A DNA stretch of 64,000 bases, taken from NCBI GenBank assembly GCA_902362925.1, contig CABIYL010000012.1, one strand, 5' to 3'. The notes below the pieces were generated by a model, which saw nothing but the letters and a program-made list of their open reading frames with translations, made no database searches and was not told the origin of the DNA. This DNA is from Pseudoflavonifractor sp902362925 (GTDB taxonomy: Bacteria > Bacillota > Clostridia > Oscillospirales > Oscillospiraceae). The position numbers and the translations under genes are program-made. Positions 56,965-64,000 of the stretch are shown one piece after another (the first letter of the stretch is position 1; each line of letters starts with the position of its first letter).

Positions 56965-59900
56965 TCAGTCGGGCTTGACGGTGAAGAGCAGCTGACCGGC
57001 TTTCACGTTGTCGCCCTCCTGGACATGGACGGCCTCCACGGTACCCGCCAGACGGGCCACCACACTGGTCTCCATCTTCATGGCCTCGATGATGCCCAGC
57101 ACCTGGTTGGCCTCCACCCTGTCGCCGGGCTGGACGCTCACCTTGGACACCATGCCGGGGATGGACGCGCCCACCTGGCTCTTGTCCGCCGGGTCGGCTA
57201 GAGTGACCTGGACGCCCTTGACCTCGGCGGTCTTGTCGGGCACCGCCACCTCACGGCGCTGGCCGTTGAGCTCAAACTGAACGGTACGGGTGCCGTCCTC
57301 GTTCAGGTCGCCCAGACCCAGGTACTTGATGACCAGGGTCTTGCCGTCCTCGATGTTGATCTGGTTGGTCTCGCCCAGGGCCATGCCGTGGAAGAACACA
57401 TGGCTGCCCATGCGGGCGATGTAGCCGTACTCGTTGCGGTGCTGGCGGTACTCCTCATAGACCTTGGGGTAGAGGCAGTAGGACAGCATGGCACGCATGT
57501 TGATCTCGTCGCCGCCCATAAAGGGACGCATGGTCTCCCGCACGGCGTCGAAGTCCACGGGAGGCAGCAGCTCGCCGGGACGGCAGGTGATGGGCTTCTC
57601 GCCCTTGAGCACCACCCGCTGCAGGTCCTCGGGGAAGCCCCAGGCAGGCTGGCCCATCATGCCCTTGAAGTAGCTCACCACGCTGTCGGGGAAGGTGAGG
57701 GCCTCGCCCCGCTCCACAATGTTCTCCGGCGTCAGGTTGTTCTGCACCATGAAGATGGCCAGGTCGCCCACCATCTTGGAGGAGGGGGTCACCTTCACAA
57801 TGTCGCCCAGCATGTCGTTGACGGTCTTGTACATCTCCTTGACCTCTTCGAACCGGTGACCCAGACCCAGGGAGATGACCTGGGGATACAGGTTGGTGTA
57901 CTGGCCGCCGGGGATCTCGTAGCGGTAGATGTCGGTGGTGGGGTTCTTCAGGCCGTGGTCAAAGCTGTCATAACGCAGCCGCACATCGGCCCAGTAGTCG
58001 TCCAGCTTCTGCAGCCGCTGCAGGTCCAGACCGGTGTCCCGCTCCGTGCCCTGGAGAGCGGCCACCACCGCGTTCATGGAGGGCTGGCTGGTCAGGCTGG
58101 ACATGGAGGCGATGGCGCAGTCCACAATGTCCACACCCGCCTCGGCGGCCATCAGGTAGGCGGCCACCTGGTTGGCGGTGGTGTCGTGGGTGTGGAGGTG
58201 GATGGGCAGGCCCACCTCCTGCTTGAGGGTGGACACCAGCTTCTTGGCCGCGTAGGGCTTGAGCAGGCCGGACATGTCCTTAATGGCCAGCAGGTGGGCG
58301 CCCCGGCGCTCCAGCTCCTTGGCCAGATTCACATAATACTGGAGGGTGTACTTGTCCCGCTTGGGGTCCAGAATGTCGCCGGTGTAGCAGATGGAGGCCT
58401 CACAGAGCTTGTTCGCCTTGAGCACCTCCTCCATGGCCACCTCCATGCCGGGCACCCAGTTGAGGGAGTCGAAGATGCGGAACACGTCGATGCCGCTGCG
58501 GGCGGCCTCCTTCACAAACTCCCGGATCAGGTTGTCGGGGTAGTTGGTGTAGCCCACCGCGTTGGCGCCACGGAGGAGCATCTGGAAGGGGATGTTGGGG
58601 ATCTTCTTCCGCAGGGTGTCCAGCCGCTCCCAGGGGGACTCGTGAAGGAACCGGTAGGCCACGTCGAAGGTGGCGCCGCCCCACATCTCCAGGGAGAAGC
58701 AGTCGGAGAGAATCTCGCTGGTGCCGTCGGCGGCCAGACGCAGGTCCCGGGTGCGCACCCGGGTGGACAGCAGGGACTGGTGGGCGTCCCGCATGGTGGT
58801 GTCGGTGATGAGCAGCTTCTTCTGCTCAAGCACCCACTTCTTCACCGCCTCGGGGCCTTCCCGGTCCAGCAGCTGCTTGAGACCCTCAGGCCGGTTGCCG
58901 GTGACGGGTGGGAACCGGGGGATGTCGTACTGCTTGCGCTCAGCGGAGGGGTTGTCCACCTGGATCTGGGCGATGTACTTGAGCACCTTGGTGGCACGGT
59001 CCCGGCCGGTGTTGATGTCAAAGAGCTCGGGGGTCTCGTCGATGAACTTGGTGTGGCACTTGCCCGCCTGGAAGGCGGGGTGGGTGAGGATGTTGGTGAC
59101 AAAGGGGATGTTGGTCTTGACGCCCCGGACGTGCTCCTCGCTGACGGCGCGCACCGCCTTGTGGCAGGTGCCCACAAAGGTGTTGTCCCAGGCGGTGACC
59201 TTGACCAGCAGGGAGTCGTAATAGGGGGAGATGACCGCGCCGGTGTAGGCGTTGCCGCCGTCCAGACGGACGCCAAAGCCGCCGCTGGAGCGGTAGGCGG
59301 TGATTTTGCCAGTGTCGGGGGCGAAATTGTTGGCCGGGTCCTCGGTGGTGACACGGCACTGGATGGCGTAGCCGCTGATGTGCACATCCTCCTGCTTGGT
59401 CAGGCCGATGCGGGGGTCGGACAGGGGGCAGCCCTCGGAGATGAGGATCTGGGCCCGCACCAGATCCACGCCGGTGACCATCTCGGTGACGGTGTGCTCC
59501 ACCTGAATCCGGGGGTTCATCTCAATGAAGTAGTGGTTGCCGTCCTTGTCCACCAGGAACTCCACGGTACCCGCATTGACGTAGCCCACGTGCTTGGCCA
59601 CCTTCACCGCGTCGGCGTGGAGCTTGTCCCGGATCTCCTGGGGCACGCTCCAGGCGGGGGCGTACTCCACCACCTTCTGGTAACGGCGCTGGAGGGAGCA
59701 GTCGCGCTCGCCCAGGTGCATCACGTTGCCGTACTGGTCGCCCAAAATCTGCACCTCAATGTGCTTGGGCTCCACCAGGTACTTTTCGATGAAGATGTCC
59801 TCGCTGCCGAAGGCCTTCCGGGCCTCGTTGCGCACCAGCTCAAAGGCGGGAGCCACCTCCTCGGGCGTGTCGCACCGGCGCATGCCGCGGCCGCCGCCGC

Positions 59901-60399
59901 CGGCAGCGGCCTTGAGGATGATGGGGAAGCCGTAGGAAACGGCCTTCTCCAGAGCCTCGTCCGCGTCCTTCAGGGGGCGGTCAGAGCCGGGGATGGTGGG
60001 CACGCCGCAGGCGATGGCCGTGGCCTTGGCGGCCAGCTTGTCGCCCATGCGGGCCAGTACATCGGAAGAAGGGCCGATGAACTTGATGCCCGCCTCCTCA
60101 CAGGCCCGGGCAAAGTCCGGGTTCTCGGACAGGAAGCCGTAGCCCGGGTGGATGGCGTCCACCTTCCGCCGCTTGGCCAGGTCGATGATGGCGGGAATGT
60201 CCAGATAGGCACCAAGAGGGGACTTGTTGTGGCCGATGAGGTAGGCCTCGTCGGCACGGGTACGGAACAGGCTGTTGATATCCTCGTGGGAGTACATGGC
60301 CACGGTGTGGAGTCCCAGGTCGTAGCAGGCGCGGAACACCCGGATGGCGATCTCGCCCCGGTTGGCCACCAGTACCTTATTGAATATACGCTCTGTCAC
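56965..60399 (-). CDS. pyc: pyruvate carboxylase
   Basis: Biotin enzyme that makes oxaloacetate from pyruvate, ATP and bicarbonate. Single chain of about 1144 residues in the standard order: biotin carboxylase (1-450; KVLVANRGEIAIRVFRAC, AAAGGGGRGMR), carboxyltransferase (about 530-800; TTMRDAHQSLLSTRVR), the allosteric/PC tetramerisation region, and the C-terminal biotinyl domain with IEAMKMETSV, where Lys1108 would carry biotin. GTG at 60399 fits the SD GAAAGG better than the ATG at 60408, which touches it; using the ATG adds three residues. It stands alone with its own promoter and terminator. Confidence 0.97.
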   Translation of the reverse strand: MTERIFNKVLVANRGEIAIRVFRACYDLGLHTVAMYSHEDINSLFRTRADEAYLIGHNKSPLGAYLDIPAIIDLAKRRKVDAIHPGYGFLSENPDFARACEEAGIKFIGPSSDVLARMGDKLAAKATAIACGVPTIPGSDRPLKDADEALEKAVSYGFPIILKAAAGGGGRGMRRCDTPEEVAPAFELVRNEARKAFGSEDIFIEKYLVEPKHIEVQILGDQYGNVMHLGERDCSLQRRYQKVVEYAPAWSVPQEIRDKLHADAVKVAKHVGYVNAGTVEFLVDKDGNHYFIEMNPRIQVEHTVTEMVTGVDLVRAQILISEGCPLSDPRIGLTKQEDVHISGYAIQCRVTTEDPANNFAPDTGKITAYRSSGGFGVRLDGGNAYTGAVISPYYDSLLVKVTAWDNTFVGTCHKAVRAVSEEHVRGVKTNIPFVTNILTHPAFQAGKCHTKFIDETPELFDINTGRDRATKVLKYIAQIQVDNPSAERKQYDIPRFPPVTGNRPEGLKQLLDREGPEAVKKWVLEQKKLLITDTTMRDAHQSLLSTRVRTRDLRLAADGTSEILSDCFSLEMWGGATFDVAYRFLHESPWERLDTLRKKIPNIPFQMLLRGANAVGYTNYPDNLIREFVKEAARSGIDVFRIFDSLNWVPGMEVAMEEVLKANKLCEASICYTGDILDPKRDKYTLQYYVNLAKELERRGAHLLAIKDMSGLLKPYAAKKLVSTLKQEVGLPIHLHTHDTTANQVAAYLMAAEAGVDIVDCAIASMSSLTSQPSMNAVVAALQGTERDTGLDLQRLQKLDDYWADVRLRYDSFDHGLKNPTTDIYRYEIPGGQYTNLYPQVISLGLGHRFEEVKEMYKTVNDMLGDIVKVTPSSKMVGDLAIFMVQNNLTPENIVERGEALTFPDSVVSYFKGMMGQPAWGFPEDLQRVVLKGEKPITCRPGELLPPVDFDAVRETMRPFMGGDEINMRAMLSYCLYPKVYEEYRQHRNEYGYIARMGSHVFFHGMALGETNQINIEDGKTLVIKYLGLGDLNEDGTRTVQFELNGQRREVAVPDKTAEVKGVQVTLADPADKSQVGASIPGMVSKVSVQPGDRVEANQVLGIIEAMKMETSVVARLAGTVEAVHVQEGDNVKAGQLLFTVKPD

Positions 60400-60490
60400 T
60401 TGATTCATCCTTTCTTCCCGCTGCGGCGGATGCGGTCCGGAGGGGGACGGGTGCAGTCCAAACTCCGGTCAAACTGATGTGTTAAAGAGT

Positions 60491-60519
60491 ATTATACAGA
60501 CTGCAATCTGATTTTGCAA
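60491..60519 (-). promoter_or_regulatory. promoter of pyruvate carboxylase
   Basis: Minus-strand -35 TTGCAA (60514-60519), 17-bp spacer, -10 TATAAT (60491-60496). Repeated TGCAAT motifs surround it, possibly part of an operator. Confidence 0.8.
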
Positions 60520-60768
60520 TCAATTTTATTGTGCTCTGCAAAAAAAGAAAAGAAAGACCAAAGACAGAGGGAAAAACATGAAAAAATGAAGGAACAATAT
60601 ATTTCTTCTGCAAAACCGCTAAGGGAAACCGTAATAGGGAACGGGGAATACAGCCGGAGAGAAGGGGGAACTTAAACCGCTCCGGCGGGGGACAAGGGGA
60701 GAAAGCGGAAAAAAGAGGGGAAAAGGGCGGGATTAAGACGGACCTTAATGCCGGACGACGGAGAACGC
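60520..60768. other. purine-rich divergent intergenic region
   Basis: About 250 bp between the pyc and recG promoters. From about 60539 to 60735 one strand is strongly purine-rich (runs such as AAAAAAGAAAAGAAAGA and GGGGAGAAAGCGG). No gene, terminator or clear operator was found. Confidence 0.5.
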
Positions 60769-60797
60769 TTGTTTGCCTGCCTGTTTTATGGTAGACT
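60769..60797 (+). promoter_or_regulatory. promoter of recG
   Basis: -35 TTGTTT (60769-60774), 17-bp spacer, -10 TAGACT (60792-60797). Confidence 0.65.
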
Positions 60798-60829
60798 AGG
60801 CCTCAAAGACTGAGAAAGGGGGGCGTACC

Positions 60830-62914
60830 GTGGCGCTGACGCTGGAGAGCGGCCTGAAGGAGCTGCCGGGTATCGGCGACGCCAGGGCCGCCAAGCTGGC
60901 CAAGCTGGGCCTGGCCACTGTGGAGAATCTGCTGGGGTACTACCCCCGCAGCTACGAGGACCGGACCAAAATCTCCACCATTGACGGCGCACCCGAGGAA
61001 CAGCCGGTGTGCGTGGCGGCCTTTGTAGCCGAGACGCCCCGGGTGTCCCATATCCGCAAGGGCCTGGAGCTAGTCAAGGTGAAGGTGGCCGACGAGACGG
61101 CGGTGATGACCGTCACCTTTTTCAACCAGGCCTATGTGCGGGACGCCCTGCGCCAGGGGGAGAGCTACATCTTCTACGGCAAGGTGGAGCGGCAGGGCAG
61201 GCAGCGGCAGATGACCAACCCGGTGTTCGAGCGGGAGGGAGCCGCCCGGTTCACCGGCTGCATCATGCCGGTCTACCCCCTGACGGCGGGCATCTCCAAC
61301 AACCTGCTGGCCGGGCTGGCCCGGCGGTGCGTGGACGCCTGCGCCGGACAGGTGCCCGAGCTGCTGCCCGAGGAGGTGCGTCTGGGCCACAGCCTGGCCC
61401 AGGTGGAGTTCTCCTGCCGGAACATCCACTTCCCTGAGAGCTGGGAGGCCCTGGAGATTGCCCGGAGGCGGCTGATTTTTGAGGAGTTTTTCCTTCTCTC
61501 CTGCGGCATGTCCCTGCTGCGCACGGGACGGGACCGGGGCGCCGGTCCGGCGGTGGAGAACCGGGACTTGACGCCGTTTTTGTCCCTGCTGCCCTTCTCC
61601 TTCACCGGAGCCCAGCGCCGCACCGTGGACGAGGCGGCGGCGGATATGACCTCCGGCCGGCCCATGAACCGGCTGGTCCAGGGCGACGTGGGCTCGGGCA
61701 AGACGGCGGTGGCCGCCGCCTGTGCCTGGCTGGCCTGGCGGGGCGGCTGGCAGAGCGCCATGATGGCCCCCACCGAGATTCTGGCCGAGCAGCACTTCCG
61801 ATCCCTTTCATCTCTGCTGTCCCCGGCCGGGATGAAAGTGGGGCTGCTCACCGGCAGCATGAAGGCCGCCGAAAAGCGGAAGGCAAAGGCGGCCCTGGCG
61901 GCGGGCGAGGTGGACCTGATGGTGGGCACCCATGCCCTGCTGAGCGAGGGTGTGGAGTTTCACAAGCTGGGGCTGGTCATCACCGACGAGCAGCACCGCT
62001 TCGGCGTGGCCCAAAGAGCTGCCCTGGCCGCCAAGGCGGACGGCGGTCTGCGGCCCCACGTGCTGGTCATGTCCGCCACCCCCATCCCCCGTACCCTGGC
62101 CCTCATCGTGTACGGAGATTTGGACGTGTCGGTCATCGACGAGCTGCCCCCCGGCCGCACGCCGGTGGAGACCTTTGTGGTGGGGGAGGACAAGCGGCAG
62201 CGGATGTACGGCTTTGTGCGCAAGCTGGTGGCCGAGGGCCGTCAGGCCTACATTGTCTGCCCCGCCGTGGAGGAGAACCCGGACGGGGAGGACGCCTTTG
62301 GCGGTCTGGCCGACCTGAAGGCGGTGACCACCTACGCCGAGACCCTGAAAACCCAGGTGTTTCCCGACCTGCGGGTGGCCTTTGTCCACGGCAAAATGAA
62401 GCCCAAGGGCAAGGACGCGGTCATGTCCGCCTTTTCCGCCGGTGACATTGACGTGCTGGTGTCCACCACTGTCATTGAGGTGGGCGTGGACGTGCCCAAC
62501 GCGGCGCTGATGATTGTGGAGAATGCGGAGCGCTTCGGCCTGAGCCAGCTCCACCAGCTCCGGGGCCGGGTGGGCCGTGGAAAGCACAAGTCCTACTGCG
62601 TGCTCATGACCGCCACCCACAGCCAGGACAGCCGGGCACGGCTGAAGGTGCTCGCCTCTACCACCGACGGCTTTAAAATCGCCGAAGAGGACCTGAAGCT
62701 CCGGGGTCCCGGCGACTTCTTCGGCTCCCGGCAGCACGGCCTGCCCCAGCTCCATATCGCCGACCTGGCGGGGGACGTGCGGCTGCTCAAGGAGGCCCAG
62801 CAGGCGGCCCGTGACCTGCTGGAGGCCGACCCGGGGCTGGAGAAGCGGAAGCACCGCCCACTATTGGAGCGGGTGAAGCGGATGTTCAGCGACAACCCGG
62901 ATATTTTCAACTGA
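60830..62914 (+). CDS. recG: ATP-dependent DNA helicase RecG
   Basis: Branch-migration helicase that regresses stalled replication forks and processes Holliday junctions. 694 residues: N-terminal wedge/OB-fold domain (LKELPGIGDARAAKLAKLGL, VKVADETAVMTVTFFNQ), helicase motif I GDVGSGKTAVA, motif II in its RecG form DEQHRFGV, motif III SATPIPRTLAL and motif VI HQLRGRVGRG. The GTG start follows AAAGGGGGG. A GNAT gene follows at 32 bp. Confidence 0.97.
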   Translation: MALTLESGLKELPGIGDARAAKLAKLGLATVENLLGYYPRSYEDRTKISTIDGAPEEQPVCVAAFVAETPRVSHIRKGLELVKVKVADETAVMTVTFFNQAYVRDALRQGESYIFYGKVERQGRQRQMTNPVFEREGAARFTGCIMPVYPLTAGISNNLLAGLARRCVDACAGQVPELLPEEVRLGHSLAQVEFSCRNIHFPESWEALEIARRRLIFEEFFLLSCGMSLLRTGRDRGAGPAVENRDLTPFLSLLPFSFTGAQRRTVDEAAADMTSGRPMNRLVQGDVGSGKTAVAAACAWLAWRGGWQSAMMAPTEILAEQHFRSLSSLLSPAGMKVGLLTGSMKAAEKRKAKAALAAGEVDLMVGTHALLSEGVEFHKLGLVITDEQHRFGVAQRAALAAKADGGLRPHVLVMSATPIPRTLALIVYGDLDVSVIDELPPGRTPVETFVVGEDKRQRMYGFVRKLVAEGRQAYIVCPAVEENPDGEDAFGGLADLKAVTTYAETLKTQVFPDLRVAFVHGKMKPKGKDAVMSAFSAGDIDVLVSTTVIEVGVDVPNAALMIVENAERFGLSQLHQLRGRVGRGKHKSYCVLMTATHSQDSRARLKVLASTTDGFKIAEEDLKLRGPGDFFGSRQHGLPQLHIADLAGDVRLLKEAQQAARDLLEADPGLEKRKHRPLLERVKRMFSDNPDIFN

Positions 62915-62946
62915 CGGATACAGATAAAATGGAAAGGAACGATACC

Positions 62947-63396
62947 ATGTTTGAGATGAGAGCGATGACCCCGGCGGATCGGGACGCCGTGATGGCCATG
63001 GTGACGGACTTCTACCACAGCCCTGCCGTAGAGCATGAGGTGGACTTTTCCACCCTGGAGCAGGCGTTCCGGGACGCAGCCGACCCGGCCCAGCCCCTGA
63101 TTGAGGGCCTGCTGCTGCTGGAGGACGGCGAGCCGGTGGGGTACTGCTACCTGTCCTGGAACTACGCCTCCGAGGTAGGCGGCAAGGTGCTCATTTTCGA
63201 CGAGCTGTACCTCAAGGACAGCTGCCGGGGCAAGGGCTACGGCAGCCAGGTGTTCAACCAGGTGATGGCGGCTCACCCCGAGTGCCGCCGCTTCCGTCTG
63301 GAGGTCACCCCGGCCAACGCAAACGCCGCCCGTCTCTATGAGCGGCTAGGCTTCCGCTTCCTGCAGTACAATCAGATGGTTCTGGATGGGGAATAA
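62947..63396 (+). CDS. GNAT family N-acetyltransferase
   Basis: 149-residue acetyl-CoA-dependent acetyltransferase. The acetyl-CoA pyrophosphate loop reads CRGKGYGSQV, preceded by strand IFDELYLKD and followed by LEVTPANANAARLYERLGF, all typical GNAT motifs. The acceptor substrate is unknown. The ATG at 62947 follows AAAGGA. The next gene begins 40 bp later on the same strand. Confidence 0.9.
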   Translation: MFEMRAMTPADRDAVMAMVTDFYHSPAVEHEVDFSTLEQAFRDAADPAQPLIEGLLLLEDGEPVGYCYLSWNYASEVGGKVLIFDELYLKDSCRGKGYGSQVFNQVMAAHPECRRFRLEVTPANANAARLYERLGFRFLQYNQMVLDGE

Positions 63397-63436
63397 GAGA
63401 TATAAGCAAAAACACAGAGAAATCGAGGAAAAACCA

Positions 63437-63817
63437 ATGACGAAACAGGAACACGTAAACGCCCTTCGGGCGGATGAGACCGTCCACTACAACTGCTGCC
63501 AGTCGGTGCTCATCCCCTTTGCGGAGGAGTGCGGCCTGAGCCACGAGGCGGCCAACGCTCTGGGCAGCAACTTCGGCGCGGGTATGCGCCGGGGCGCCAC
63601 CTGCGGCGCCGTTACCGGCGCGCTGATGGTGCTGGGCATGACCGGCAAGGACTCCGCTGCCGCCAAGGAGCTGACCGACGCCTTCAAGGAGAAGAACGGC
63701 TGCCTGGACTGCGCCCAGCTTCTGGCCGAGGCCGCCAAGCGGGGTGAGCCCCGCAAGCCCCACTGCGACCGCATGGTCCGTGAGGCAGTGGAGCTGCTGG
63801 AGAAGCTGCACAAGTAA
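63437..63817 (+). CDS. C_GCAxxG_C_C family redox-type protein
   Basis: 126-residue small protein of the C_GCAxxG_C_C family, whose conserved cysteines suggest a redox or metal role; many members lie near electron-transfer genes. Visible motifs: NCCQSV (Cys28/Cys29), RRGATCGAVTGAL (the GCAxxG-like core), GCLDC and PHCDRMV. The protein is a compact alpha-helical bundle. The ATG at 63437 follows GAGGAAAAA. No partner enzyme is evident here. Confidence 0.88.
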   Translation: MTKQEHVNALRADETVHYNCCQSVLIPFAEECGLSHEAANALGSNFGAGMRRGATCGAVTGALMVLGMTGKDSAAAKELTDAFKEKNGCLDCAQLLAEAAKRGEPRKPHCDRMVREAVELLEKLHK

Positions 63818-63831
63818 GCTTAATTTGTCCA

Positions 63832-63881
63832 CAAAAATCCCGCCGGGTGTGGAAAACTCCACGCCCGGCGGGATTTTTTGC
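63832..63881. terminator. bidirectional intrinsic terminator
   Basis: Stem AAATCCCGCCGGG...CCCGGCGGGATTT with an inner GTGGA/TCCAC extension, A-run on the left and T6 on the right. It serves the C_GCAxxG_C_C gene (+) and the truncated gene on the minus strand. Confidence 0.93.
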
Positions 63882-63884
63882 ATC

Positions 63885-64000
63885 TCATTTGAGGGTTACG
63901 GAGATGGGAGTGTCCAGGTCCTTGCGCTGGGTGAAGTGGAGACCGATGTCTACGGAGTCCTCCTCATAGCCAACCAGCCGGTAGAGCTCCACAAAGTAGC
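63885..64000 (-). CDS. C-terminal fragment of an unidentified protein
   Basis: Only the last 37 residues are visible (YFVELYRLVGYEEDSVDIGL... ending ISVTLK) before the stop at 63885-63887. The reading frame is open to the window edge and the terminator lies 4 bp beyond the stop, so this is a real gene end. Too little is present to name a family. Confidence 0.7.
   Translation of the reverse strand, partial: YFVELYRLVGYEEDSVDIGLHFTQRKDLDTPISVTLK

Overview
The window looks like a chromosomal scaffold from a GC-rich, spore-forming anaerobe of the class Clostridia, most like the Oscillospiraceae (Flavonifractor, Lawsonibacter or Oscillibacter type). The grounds are inference from gene content: a V-type ATPase operon, a CwlJ/GerQ spore-germination pair, pyruvate:ferredoxin oxidoreductase, a HrcA/CIRCE-controlled groESL, several S-layer-homology (SLH) proteins, strong G/C bias at third codon positions, and frequent TTG/GTG starts with strong Shine-Dalgarno (SD) sites. 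Three runs of N (10403-10599, 13431-13635, 24394-24703) are scaffold gaps and interrupt genes.

Layout. 1-6767: V-type ATPase genes K-E-C-F-A-B-D, ending at a two-way terminator; the K subunit carries the full set of Na+ ligands. 6785-8215 (-): a spore operon (membrane protein, CwlJ-like hydrolase, GerQ-like coat protein) behind a sigma-E-like promoter. 8278-10367: a MocR regulator divergent from an ECF vitamin S-component. 10600-12243 (-): a KAP P-loop NTPase. 12399-15173: a small unknown protein, chromate-transporter halves and a divergent LysR regulator. 15223-17520 (-): RF3 and a HAD phosphatase. 17788-24393: a LytTR/GHKL two-component system followed by a membrane-anchored, domain-swapped GH3 enzyme, a small membrane protein and a membrane-bound esterase. 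24704-25173 (-): tRNA-Val followed by a NuoE-like gene. 25316-26908: an esterase and an SDR. 27008-32078: a complete livJHMGF branched-chain amino-acid ABC operon. 32141-36188 (-): yifB/comM, thiI, cinA. 36271-38136 (-): an SLH protein with leucine-rich repeats. 38519-42061: pyruvate:ferredoxin oxidoreductase. 42183-43665: a MerR-RDD membrane regulator. 44061-45416: tRNA-Leu, tRNA-fMet and prfB. 45743-48853: a 5'-nucleotidase/SLH/hydrolase fusion. 49197-51325 (-): groES-groEL. 51425-54758 (-): lipid kinase, SLH protein, rRNA methyltransferase. 54928-56435: a CNNM/CorC transporter behind a transcription-attenuation leader. 56506-60399 (-): a small membrane protein and pyruvate carboxylase. 60769-63817: recG, a GNAT acetyltransferase and a C_GCAxxG_C_C protein. 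63885-64000 (-): the end of an unidentified gene.

Central metabolism is represented by PFOR (pyruvate to acetyl-CoA) and pyruvate carboxylase (pyruvate to oxaloacetate), with Na+ or H+ energetics through the V-ATPase. The most unusual material is regulatory or architectural: a riboswitch-like leader with mutually exclusive terminator and antiterminator before the CNNM transporter; a 21-bp-phased direct repeat upstream of the GH3 gene next to a LytTR system; a MerR DNA-binding domain fused to an RDD membrane domain behind a 19-bp-spacer promoter; a nucleotidase/SLH/alpha-beta-hydrolase fusion; a MocR protein with Arg in place of the PLP lysine; and a NuoE-like gene that seems reachable only by reading through a tRNA terminator. 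No CRISPR array, insertion sequence, prophage or rRNA was seen.
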